NCBI GenBank assembly: GCA_947488815.1
Contig: CANLCC010000070.1
Location: forward strand, 1 to 9,114
DNA from: CAIQIA01 sp945861105
GTDB lineage: Bacteria; Cyanobacteriota; Cyanobacteriia; PCC-6307; Cyanobiaceae
Length of the DNA stretch: 9,114 nucleotides
Direction: 5' to 3'
Made by a program: the position numbers and the translations under genes. Below are positions 1 to 5,761 of the stretch, piece after piece. Position 1 is the first letter of the stretch, and every line of letters begins with the position of its first letter. The notes beneath the pieces are model-generated. The model did not search any database. It had not been told where the DNA came from and saw only the letters and a list, made by a program, of their open reading frames with translations.

Positions 1-1
1 C

Positions 2-127
2 AAGGACCTGCGCACCGCCGAAGAGACCACCGATGTGCAGGGGGTGATGAACGGCGACCTCGACCCCTTCATCCAGTCCCTGCTGCGCCAGGGTGTCGAG
101 AGTGGCGCCGAGGAGGTGGTGGCATGA
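2..127 (+). CDS. C-terminal end of an unidentified protein (partial)
   Basis: This open frame enters from the left edge and ends at TGA 125-127, giving the last 41 residues of a larger protein. The tail reads KDLRTAEETTDVQ... and finishes ...SGAEEVVA. It is acidic, mostly helical in character, and has no membrane segment. Codon use matches the genes that follow. It is supported by tight linkage to the next gene: the stop overlaps that gene's ATG in an ATGA arrangement, and the codons for its last residues (Glu-Glu-Val-Val) also form a strong ribosome binding site. I do not recognise the family from so short a tail. It does not look like PhoH, which often sits upstream of ybeY in other bacteria. 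It is probably the upstream member of the same operon. Confidence 0.7.
   Translation, partial: KDLRTAEETTDVQGVMNGDLDPFIQSLLRQGVESGAEEVVA
111..116 (+). promoter_or_regulatory. Strong Shine-Dalgarno site for the DUF3285 gene
   Basis: AGGAGG, followed by TGGT, lies 7 bases before the ATG at 124, inside the last codons of the upstream gene. It is the clearest ribosome binding site in the window; most other starts here have none and seem to rely on overlap with the preceding gene. It fixes the start at 124. Confidence 0.75.
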
Positions 128-342
128 GCGAAACGAACCAGGACACGACCCCTCTGGACCCAGCCCCCCAGGACCCGGCACCCGTCACCACTCCGCCCCC
201 CAGTTACGTCAAGCTGGCCATGCGCAACATGGTGCGCAAGGGTCGCCAGAGCCTGCTGCACTTCGGCCTCACGGCCGTTGGTTTTGGCGCCGTGCTGCTG
301 CTGCTGGCCTGGTTTGCCCGTCCGAGCGTGCCGGGGGCATGA
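124..342 (+). CDS. DUF3285-type small single-pass membrane protein
   Basis: This is a 72-residue protein of unknown function. Residues 1-27 are a polar, proline- and threonine-rich N-terminus. Residues 28-46 (PSYVKLAMRNMVRKGRQSL) are basic and amphipathic, and residues about 47-64 form one hydrophobic membrane helix, followed by a short tail. The basic stretch before the helix suggests that the N-terminus stays in the cytoplasm (inference). The conserved-looking core from PSYVKLAMRNMVRKG into the helix matches, from memory, the cyanobacterial DUF3285 family. The start is fixed by the AGGAGG site 7 bases upstream and by ATGA overlap with the previous stop. Its own stop overlaps the ybeY ATG in the same way, so it is very likely co-translated with ybeY. 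The coding call is firm, the family assignment is good, and the function is unknown. Confidence 0.85.
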   Translation: MSETNQDTTPLDPAPQDPAPVTTPPPSYVKLAMRNMVRKGRQSLLHFGLTAVGFGAVLLLLAWFARPSVPGA

Positions 343-869
343 ATCAGCCCCTGCCCGAGGTTGATCTGGCGTTCGACGGGCCGGTGGAGCTCTTGGGGCC
401 TTCGGCATGGGAAGCGCTGCTGGCCTGCTGGCTGGCCCAGCTGCAGCCCGAGCTGCCGCCAGCCCTGCGGGCACCGACCTACAGCCTGGGGCTGCAGCTC
501 TGCGACGACACCACCATCGCCGGTCTCAACAGCCAGTGGCGTCAGCAGCCCGGCCCCACCGACGTGCTGGCCTTCGCCGCCAGAGAAGACGACGGCTCCG
601 AGGGAATGCCGCCGCTGCCCGTCAGTGCCGGCGATGCCCCCCTCGAGCTCGGTGACATCGTCATCTCCCTCGACACCGCCGCCCGCCAGGCCGCTGACCA
701 CGGCCATGACCTGCGTGAGGAACTGCTGTTTCTGGCCAGCCATGGCCTGCTGCATCTGCTCGGCTGGGACCATCCCGACGACGCCAGCCTGGAGCGGATG
801 CTGCAGCGCCAGCATCAGCTGATGGCGCAGACTGCCACCGGATTCGGCGGTAAGGTGCCGACACCTTGA
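339..869 (+). CDS. ybeY: Endoribonuclease YbeY (16S rRNA maturation / ribosome quality control)
   Basis: This 176-residue protein belongs to the YbeY (UPF0054) family, zinc-dependent single-strand endoribonucleases involved in 16S rRNA 3'-end maturation and 70S quality control. The diagnostic metal site H-x3-H-x5-H is intact: His135, His139 and His145 in SHGLLHLLGWDH. Two further family blocks are visible: LNSQWRQQPGPTDVLAFA at 63-80 and LGDIVIS at 104-110. The ATG at 339 is preferred over more upstream starts in the same frame because it overlaps the DUF3285 stop (ATGA), gives a normal family length, and leaves no extension running antiparallel to known domains. The N-terminus up to about residue 45 is family-variable. 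The insert between the TDVLAFA and LGDIVIS blocks (about 82-103) is somewhat long, as is common in cyanobacterial homologs. Gene order ybeY-dgkA-trpG is, as I recall, the same as Synechocystis slr0053-slr0055. Confidence 0.95.
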   Translation: MNQPLPEVDLAFDGPVELLGPSAWEALLACWLAQLQPELPPALRAPTYSLGLQLCDDTTIAGLNSQWRQQPGPTDVLAFAAREDDGSEGMPPLPVSAGDAPLELGDIVISLDTAARQAADHGHDLREELLFLASHGLLHLLGWDHPDDASLERMLQRQHQLMAQTATGFGGKVPTP

Positions 870-891
870 CCGGGCCCGGTGGCCCCCTGGG

Positions 892-1389
892 ATGGTGCAA
901 CGGGTGACCAGCGAGTTCGAACCCACCGACACCTCCCGGGACAGCCTGCGGGATGCGTCCGTGTCTGCGCTCGGCAGCCTGCGCCGCGGACGTCTGCTGC
1001 GGGCCGGCGCCTGGCAGGTGGCCCGGGATCTGCCGGCCAGCTTCCGCTATGCCGCCCAGGGCCTGGTCTATGCCTTCGGCAGCCAGCGCAATTTCCGCAT
1101 CCACGTGTTCACCGGCGCGGCGGTGCTGGCCCTGGGCCTCTGGTTGCAGCTGCCGCTGCAGCAGGTGGCCGTGCTGGTGCTCACCATCGCCGCTGTGCTG
1201 GTGCTGGAGCTGATCAACACCGCCGTGGAGGCAGTGGTCGACCTGGCGGTGGGGCGGCGGTTCCATCCCCTGGCCCGCATCGCCAAGGACTGCGCCGCCG
1301 CCGCCGTGCTCACCGCCGCCCTGGCGTCGTTGCTCATCGCTGCGCTGTTGCTCTGGCCTGCCCTCGCCGTGCGTCTGGGGGTGGGCTGA
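892..1389 (+). CDS. dgkA: Diacylglycerol kinase family protein (DgkA; lipid or undecaprenol kinase)
   Basis: This 165-residue integral membrane kinase is of the small prokaryotic DgkA type, which phosphorylates diacylglycerol or undecaprenol on the cytoplasmic face of the membrane. The family signature is present at 106-118 (ELINTAVEAVVDL), where the Glu and Asn residues bind Mg-ATP. RNFRIH at 66-71 and AKDCAAAAV at 131-139 are also typical. Three hydrophobic segments fit the known topology: about 72-88, 91-108 and 134-160. The first 40 residues are a hydrophilic extension beyond the E. coli enzyme (about 120 residues), as is common in cyanobacteria. The start is therefore uncertain: the ATG at 892 is used, but GTG at 961 would also keep the whole kinase domain. 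Only 22 bases separate it from ybeY, and no clear ribosome binding site is seen. Which lipid is phosphorylated cannot be read from the sequence. Confidence 0.92.
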   Translation: MVQRVTSEFEPTDTSRDSLRDASVSALGSLRRGRLLRAGAWQVARDLPASFRYAAQGLVYAFGSQRNFRIHVFTGAAVLALGLWLQLPLQQVAVLVLTIAAVLVLELINTAVEAVVDLAVGRRFHPLARIAKDCAAAAVLTAALASLLIAALLLWPALAVRLGVG

Positions 1390-1982
1390 TGCTGCTGGTG
1401 CTCGACAACTACGACAGCTTCACCTTCAACCTGGTGCAGTACCTGGGGGAGCTGGCGGCCGACCATCCCCTGGCCGCCGATCTGCGGGTGGTGCGCAACG
1501 ACGCCCTTGATCTGGCGGCCATCGAGGCCCTGGCCCCGGCGGCGATTCTCATTTCCCCCGGGCCCGGCACCCCCGATGAGTCGGGTGTGTGCCTCGAGGT
1601 GCTGCAGCAGCTGGGCCCCCGCCTGCCGATCCTGGGGGTCTGCCTCGGCCATCAGTGCCTGGCGCAGGTGTACGGCGGCCGGGTCGTGCGCGCCCACGAG
1701 CTGATGCACGGCAAGACCTCGCCAGTGCTCCATAGCAGCCAGGGGGTCTTCGCCGGCCTGCCCGACCCCCTCACCGCCACGCGCTACCACTCGCTGATCG
1801 CCGAACGCGAGAGCCTGCCCGATTGCCTCGAGATCACCGCCTGGCTCGACGACGGCACGATCATGGGCCTCCGCCACCGGGACTACCCCCACCTGCAGGG
1901 GGTCCAGTTCCACCCCGAAAGTGTGCTCACCCAGGCCGGGCACCAGCTGCTGGCCAATTTCCTGGCCTGCGCGTCGGCCTGA
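1389..1982 (+). CDS. trpG: Glutamine amidotransferase subunit of anthranilate / aminodeoxychorismate synthase (TrpG/PabA)
   Basis: This is a 197-residue class I glutamine amidotransferase that hydrolyses glutamine and hands ammonia to a chorismate-using partner (TrpE for tryptophan or PabB for folate). The opening MLLVLDNYDSFTFNLVQYL, the oxyanion-hole block SPGPGTP at 56-62, and the catalytic triad are all intact: Cys85 in GVCLGHQC, and His175 and Glu177 in QFHPES. MHGKTSPV at 106-113 is typical of TrpG/PabA rather than CarA or GuaA. The length is normal for a free-standing subunit. The ATG shares one base with the dgkA stop (TGATG), so it is expected to be translationally coupled. No chorismate-binding partner is in the window, so trpG versus pabA cannot be decided. 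A single subunit serving both pathways is common in bacteria and is my preferred reading. Confidence 0.95.
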   Translation: MLLVLDNYDSFTFNLVQYLGELAADHPLAADLRVVRNDALDLAAIEALAPAAILISPGPGTPDESGVCLEVLQQLGPRLPILGVCLGHQCLAQVYGGRVVRAHELMHGKTSPVLHSSQGVFAGLPDPLTATRYHSLIAERESLPDCLEITAWLDDGTIMGLRHRDYPHLQGVQFHPESVLTQAGHQLLANFLACASA

Positions 1983-1999
1983 TGCGGGCGGTGCAACGC

Positions 2000-2008
2000 T
2001 GCTAGCGT
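2000..2008 (+). promoter_or_regulatory. Candidate extended -10 promoter element for the MBL-fold gene
   Basis: The 56-base gap between trpG and the next gene contains TGCTAGCGT. This fits an extended -10 of the form TGn followed by TAnnnT, at 2003-2008. A start of transcription near 2015 would leave a leader of about 25 bases before the ATG at 2039. No convincing -35 is visible at the expected distance. The rest of the gap shows no hairpin or other feature. The call rests on motif form and position only. Confidence 0.4.
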
Positions 2009-2038
2009 CCCGGGCCGACCCCTCGCCTTCCCCCGCCG

Positions 2039-2758
2039 ATGCTGCGCGCCCCGCTTCTCCCCGGCTGTGGCCTGGCGGCACTGCTGTTGGCCCTGCCGGC
2101 CGGTGCCGGCGGTGGGGTGAGCATCACCAGCTACGGCCACAGTGCCCTGCTGATCAACGGTGGCGGCAGCAGCGTGCTGGTGAATCCGTTCAAGGCGGTG
2201 GCCTGTGCCGCCGGCCTGCCCGAGCCGCGGGTGCGGGCCGATGTGGCCCTGGCCAGCAGCCGCCTGCGGGATGAAGGGGCACCGGTGGCCACGGCCAGGC
2301 TGCTGGCCGATCCGGGTTCGTACCGTGTCGCCGGCCTGCGGCTCGAAGGGCTGGCGGTGCCCCACGACCGTGTCGAGGGCCGCCGCTTCGGCTCGGCGGT
2401 GATCTGGCGCTGGAGCCAGGGGGGCCTCGAGTTCGCCCACCTCGGTGGTGTCGCCGGGGCCCTCAAGCCCGAGGACAAGGTGCTGCTGGGGCGGCCCGAC
2501 GTGCTGATCCTTGGCGTCGGCGGTGGTGCCAAGGTCTACGACGGTGCCGAGGCGGCGGCGGTGGTGCGGGAACTGCGGCCGCGGGTGGTGATCCCCGTCC
2601 AGTACCTGCGCGGCGACAAGGCTCCCAAGGACTGCGACCAGCGCGGCATCAAGCCGTTCCTGGAGGCCCTGGGGCCGGTGACCGTCAAGCGGCCGGGCGC
2701 CACCCTCTCCCTCGCCGGTCCCCTGCCGGAGGGACCGGTGGTGCAGCTGCTGCGCTGA
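2039..2758 (+). CDS. Exported metallo-beta-lactamase-fold protein (UlaG-like) with degenerate metal site
   Basis: This 239-residue protein starts with a Sec-type signal peptide: a hydrophobic core at about 10-20 and a likely cleavage after Ala23 in LPAGAGGG. It is therefore probably periplasmic or lumenal. The mature part follows the plan of the UlaG-like (Lactamase_B_3) branch of the MBL fold: YGHSALLI at 32-39, VLVNPF at 46-51, AHLGG at 133-137, DVLILGVGGGAKVYDG at 154-169 and RPRVVIPVQY at 180-189. The metal-binding residues are mostly missing. The slot for HxHxDH holds LASSRLRDEGA (71-81), the usual Asp of the DPF turn is Asn49, and the C-terminal His of the IPxHY motif is Gln188. Only His34 and His134 remain. 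It may thus be a non-catalytic binding or structural protein. Cys56 and Cys199 could form a disulfide after export. It ends 6 bases from the convergent aminotransferase gene. The fold is likely; the function is unknown. Confidence 0.85.
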   Translation: MLRAPLLPGCGLAALLLALPAGAGGGVSITSYGHSALLINGGGSSVLVNPFKAVACAAGLPEPRVRADVALASSRLRDEGAPVATARLLADPGSYRVAGLRLEGLAVPHDRVEGRRFGSAVIWRWSQGGLEFAHLGGVAGALKPEDKVLLGRPDVLILGVGGGAKVYDGAEAAAVVRELRPRVVIPVQYLRGDKAPKDCDQRGIKPFLEALGPVTVKRPGATLSLAGPLPEGPVVQLLR

Positions 2759-2769
2759 AGCCCTTCAGC
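2754..2769. repeat. 16-base palindrome spanning both stop codons of convergent genes
   Basis: GCTGAAGCCCTTCAGC is an inverted repeat of two 7-base arms around a 2-base centre. It contains the TGA of the plus-strand MBL gene (2756-2758) and the TGA of the minus-strand aminotransferase (2767-2765). As RNA it could fold into a 6-bp stem with a GCCC loop on either strand. No T tract follows on either side, so it is not a standard intrinsic terminator, but its position makes a bidirectional transcript-end or 3'-end protecting hairpin possible. Confidence 0.45.
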
Positions 2770-3901
2770 CGATCCCTTCGACCCGGCACCAGGCGTCCCA
2801 GAAGCGCTGCATCTGCCCACGGTTCCCCAGGCTCAGCCGCAGGGAGCCGTCGATCAGTGGCTTGCCGGCCATTGAACGCACCAGGATGCCCTCCTCGTGC
2901 CGCAGGCGCCCCTCCACCGTGCTGGGACCCTGCTGGGGCCACAGCAGCAGATAGTTGCCGCCGGCGGCGTGGTGGCGCACCCCCGCCTGCTGCAGCTGTT
3001 GCAGCAGCCACTGCCGCGCCGCCAGCACCTCGGCCACGTAGCCATCGACATAGGCCTGATCCTCCAGGGCCGCAAAGGCGGCCGTCACGGCAAAGCTGTT
3101 GATGTCGTAGGGGCCCGTCACCCGTCCCACCCGCTCCACCAGGCCCGCGGCCCCCAGGGCGAAGCCGATGCGCAGGCCGGCGATGCCGGCGGTCTTGGAC
3201 AGCGACCGCAGCACCAGCAGGTTGGGATGGGCGGCGAAGGGATCGCCGCCGGCCGCCAGCAGGGGGGGCAGCACGCTGTCGCCGCTGAAGGCCTCGTAGA
3301 GCTCATCCACCACCACCAGGGTCTGGGGCGCCGCCGCCGCCAGCTCCAGCACCCGCTCGGGGGCGAGGCGGGTGCCGGTGGGGTTGTTGGGGTTGCAGAG
3401 CAGCAGCAGCCGTGGTGCCGGCCCCCGGTCCAGGGCCTGGCGCATCGCCGCCAGGGGGAAGCTGAAGTCGGGAAGGGTGTAGGGGATGGCCTCGACCGCC
3501 ATCCCCTGCATGCGGGCGCAGGGGCCGTAGTAGCCGAAGGTGGGGCTGGTGGTGAGCAGCAGCTCCCCGGGGCTGCCGTAGGCGTGGAAGACGGCGTGCA
3601 GCGCGGCATCGACTCCGTTGAACAGCCCCACATGCTCGGCCCGCAGGCCCTGGCCGCCGGGGTCGAGGTTGCTCACCACCGCCTCCCGCAGGCCGTCGTA
3701 TTCGGGATAGATGGCGTAGTGGTCGGCGGGGATCGCCCGGATCGCCGCCACCACCCGTGGGCTGGGGCCGATGGTGTTCTCGTTGAAGTCGAGCCGCAGC
3801 AGGCCCCGCCGCCCTTCGAGGGGGGCGCTGTAGGCCTGCAGCGCCTCCACCTCGGGGCGGGGCAGGGGCCAGGGGGCGGGCGACCGGTCGTGGGGGGTCA
3901 T
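2765..3901 (-). CDS. hisC: Class I/II PLP aminotransferase, HisC (histidinol-phosphate aminotransferase) family
   Basis: This 378-residue fold-type I PLP enzyme is of the HisC branch, which transfers an amino group between glutamate and, in the classical case, imidazole-acetol phosphate for histidine synthesis. Visible landmarks are the N-terminal LDFNENTIGPSP at 37-48 and YPEY at 65-68. NPNNPTGT at 170-177 contributes a PLP-contacting Asn, and VVVDELYEAF at 197-206 includes the Asp that pairs with the pyridine nitrogen. SLSKTAGIAGLRIGFALG at 233-250 carries the Schiff-base Lys236 and a phosphate-site Arg244. Length is normal. The start is ATG 3901, which overlaps the argS stop as TGATG and has GGAG 8 bases upstream; a GTG at 3904 would add one residue. 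It is the last gene of the minus-strand run. The exact substrate is uncertain: an amino acid such as phenylalanine, or a cobalamin intermediate (CobC/CobD-like), is possible, so hisC is a family-level symbol. Confidence 0.85.
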   Translation of the reverse strand: MTPHDRSPAPWPLPRPEVEALQAYSAPLEGRRGLLRLDFNENTIGPSPRVVAAIRAIPADHYAIYPEYDGLREAVVSNLDPGGQGLRAEHVGLFNGVDAALHAVFHAYGSPGELLLTTSPTFGYYGPCARMQGMAVEAIPYTLPDFSFPLAAMRQALDRGPAPRLLLLCNPNNPTGTRLAPERVLELAAAAPQTLVVVDELYEAFSGDSVLPPLLAAGGDPFAAHPNLLVLRSLSKTAGIAGLRIGFALGAAGLVERVGRVTGPYDINSFAVTAAFAALEDQAYVDGYVAEVLAARQWLLQQLQQAGVRHHAAGGNYLLLWPQQGPSTVEGRLRHEEGILVRSMAGKPLIDGSLRLSLGNRGQMQRFWDAWCRVEGIG

Positions 3902-5688
3902 CACATCCGCTCCAGGGTGGGGATGCCGAGCAGGTCGAGGCCCAGCCGGAGGGTGTCGGCGGTGAGGCGGCAGAGGGCGAGCCGTGAGGCGCGGGCCGGG
4001 TCGTCGGCCCGCAGCACCGGCACCTGGTCATAGAAGCGGTTGAACGCCTGGCTGAGCTCGAACAGGTAGCTGCAGAGCCGGTTCGGCAGCAGCTCCTGCT
4101 CCACCTCCACCACCACCGTGTCGAAGCGCAGCAACTCGCGGATCAGCGCCCATTCCTGCGGTTCGCTGAAGCCCAGCGGCACGGTGGCCCCTGCCGTCAG
4201 GTCGCCGCCCCGGCGGGCGATGCCGGCGATGCGCACCACGGCATACAGCAGGTATGGGGCTGTGTTGCCGGTCAGGGCGAGCATGCGGTCGAAGCTGAAC
4301 TGATAGTTGGTGATGCGGTTGGTGGAGAGGTCGGCGTACTTGACCGACCCGAGGCCCACCGTGGTGGCCACGCCGTCGATGAAGGCGTCGTCCTCCGCCC
4401 GTTCCTCCTCGGCCAGGCGTCGGTTCAGGTCGGTCTGGGCCCGTTCCACCGCCTCATCCAGCAGATCCCGCAGGCGCACGGTGTCGCCGGAGCGGGTCTT
4501 GAGCTTCTTGCCGTCTTCCCCCTGCACCAGGCCGAAGGGCACGTGTTCGACGCTGCTGCCCTGCGGAATCCAGCCGGCCCGCCGGGCCACCTGGAACACG
4601 GCGGCGAAGTGGCTGGCCTGGCCGGCATCGGTCACGTAGATCACCCGGCTGGCCCCGTCGCCGCCGGGGGCCGCCGCGAAGCGGTGGCGGATCGCCGCCA
4701 GGTCGGTGGTGGCGTAGTTGAAGCCCCCGTCGCTCTTCTGCACGATCAGCGGCATCGGCCGGCCATCCTTGCCGCTGACACCCTCGAGGAACACGACCTG
4801 GGCGCCGTCGTCCTCCACCAGCAGACCGGCGGCCCGCAGATCGTTGACCACCGCCGGCAGCAGCGGGTTGTAGAACGACTCGCCGCGTTCGCTGAGGCGA
4901 ATGTCGAGGCGGTCGTAGATCTGCTGGAATTCGCGGCGGCTCTGGTCGCACAGCAACCCCCAGGCCCGCAGGGACAGGGGGTCGCCCCCCTGCAGCCGCA
5001 CCACCTCCTCTCGGGCGGTGGCCTGGAAGTCGCCGTCGTCGTCGAAGCGCTGCTTGGCCTGGCGATAGAACGCCACCAGGTCACCGAGGTCCACCGAGTC
5101 GGGGGTGGTGAGGGCCTCGGGGGCCACCTGCTTGAGGTGGGTGATCAGCATGCCGAACTGGGTGCCCCAGTCGCCCACGTGGTTGAGCCGCAGCACCCGG
5201 TTGCCGCGGAACTCGAGCACCCTCGCCAGACAGTCGCCGATGATCGTCGAACGCAGATGCCCCACGTGCATCTCCTTGGCGATGTTGGGGCTCGAGAAGT
5301 CGACGATCACGGTCTCGGGCGTGGCGACCTCGGGCACCCCCAGCCGTGGATCCCCCAGCCGGGCCTGCACCTCGGCCGCCAGCCGTTCAGGACGGAGTGT
5401 GAGGTTGATGAAGCCCGGTCCGGCGATCTGCGGTGGCAGGCAGAGGGCGGTGAAGGCCGGATCCTGCTGCAGCTGGGCCACGATCGCTTCGGCGATGGCC
5501 CGTGGCTTCTGCTGCAGCGGCTTGGCCAGGGCCAGGGCGCCGTTGGCCTGCAGATCGCCGAACTCGGGCCGGCTGGCGGGTGCCAGCTGGGGGTCGAGCT
5601 GGTCGATGGCCATCGAGGCCGTCTCCGGCAAGGCCGCCGCCATCGCCTGCCGCAGCTGGGCGTCGAGTTGCTGGAAGACCTGGAGCAT
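3901..5688 (-). CDS. argS: Arginyl-tRNA synthetase
   Basis: This 595-residue class Ia synthetase charges tRNA-Arg with arginine in the cytoplasm, and its length is normal for the family. Domains in order are as follows. The N-terminal Add1/tRNA-recognition domain covers about 1-115. The Rossmann catalytic core carries the HIGH-type motif HVGH at 141-144, within NIAKEMHVGHLRS, and LNHVGDWGTQFGML at 168-181, a strong ArgS marker. The KMSKS-equivalent loop appears as GKKLKTRSG at 393-401. The C-terminal DALR anticodon-binding helical domain covers about 465-595 and ends ...PTLERM. The KMSKS loop is degenerate, as is usual in ArgS. The ATG at 5688 lies 73 bases after the mscS stop, the only real gap in the minus-strand run, and a candidate promoter sits in that gap. 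The stop overlaps the aminotransferase start, so the two are probably co-translated. Confidence 0.97.
   Translation of the reverse strand: MLQVFQQLDAQLRQAMAAALPETASMAIDQLDPQLAPASRPEFGDLQANGALALAKPLQQKPRAIAEAIVAQLQQDPAFTALCLPPQIAGPGFINLTLRPERLAAEVQARLGDPRLGVPEVATPETVIVDFSSPNIAKEMHVGHLRSTIIGDCLARVLEFRGNRVLRLNHVGDWGTQFGMLITHLKQVAPEALTTPDSVDLGDLVAFYRQAKQRFDDDGDFQATAREEVVRLQGGDPLSLRAWGLLCDQSRREFQQIYDRLDIRLSERGESFYNPLLPAVVNDLRAAGLLVEDDGAQVVFLEGVSGKDGRPMPLIVQKSDGGFNYATTDLAAIRHRFAAAPGGDGASRVIYVTDAGQASHFAAVFQVARRAGWIPQGSSVEHVPFGLVQGEDGKKLKTRSGDTVRLRDLLDEAVERAQTDLNRRLAEEERAEDDAFIDGVATTVGLGSVKYADLSTNRITNYQFSFDRMLALTGNTAPYLLYAVVRIAGIARRGGDLTAGATVPLGFSEPQEWALIRELLRFDTVVVEVEQELLPNRLCSYLFELSQAFNRFYDQVPVLRADDPARASRLALCRLTADTLRLGLDLLGIPTLERM
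3910..3913 (-). promoter_or_regulatory. Ribosome binding site supporting the ATG at 3901
   Basis: GGAG on the minus strand lies inside the last argS codons, with 8 bases between it and the ATG at 3901 but only 5 before the alternative GTG at 3904. The spacing favours the ATG. Confidence 0.5.
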
Positions 5689-5720
5689 CGCGGCCGGTGG
5701 CGGATCGGGCTGATGCCCTG

Positions 5721-5749
5721 ATCATGCCCCGAGCGGGTGCCGCTGCGAA
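5721..5749 (-). promoter_or_regulatory. Candidate sigma-70 promoter for argS-hisC
   Basis: Reading the minus strand, TTCGCA (5749-5744, 4 of 6 to TTGACA) is followed after exactly 17 bases by CATGAT (5726-5721, 4 of 6 to TATAAT). Transcription would begin near 5714, leaving about 25 bases of leader. It occupies the only intergenic gap in the five-gene minus-strand run, which fits a need to express argS independently of the channel genes. Both boxes are imperfect, so this is a prediction only. Confidence 0.45.
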
Positions 5750-5761
5750 GCTGGCGGAAGT

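Noticed and set aside
93..338. 82-codon N-terminal extension of ybeY
   Set aside because: It would overlap the whole DUF3285 gene, has biased composition, and is not part of the YbeY family; the ATG at 339 gives the normal length.
1982..2005. Seven-codon open frame (MRAVQRC) after trpG as a possible leader peptide
   Set aside because: It overlaps the candidate -10 element, has no ribosome binding site, and shows no run of regulatory codons; probably chance.
2897..4033. Plus-strand open frame of 378 codons opposite the aminotransferase gene
   Set aside because: Its translation is rich in Gly, Gln, His and Arg with no recognisable domain, which is typical of the antisense of a GC-rich gene where stop codons are rare. 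The minus-strand frame carries a full PLP enzyme.
4543..5721. Plus-strand open frame of 392 codons opposite argS
   Set aside because: It has low-complexity composition and no domain, and lies entirely antisense to a complete arginyl-tRNA synthetase.
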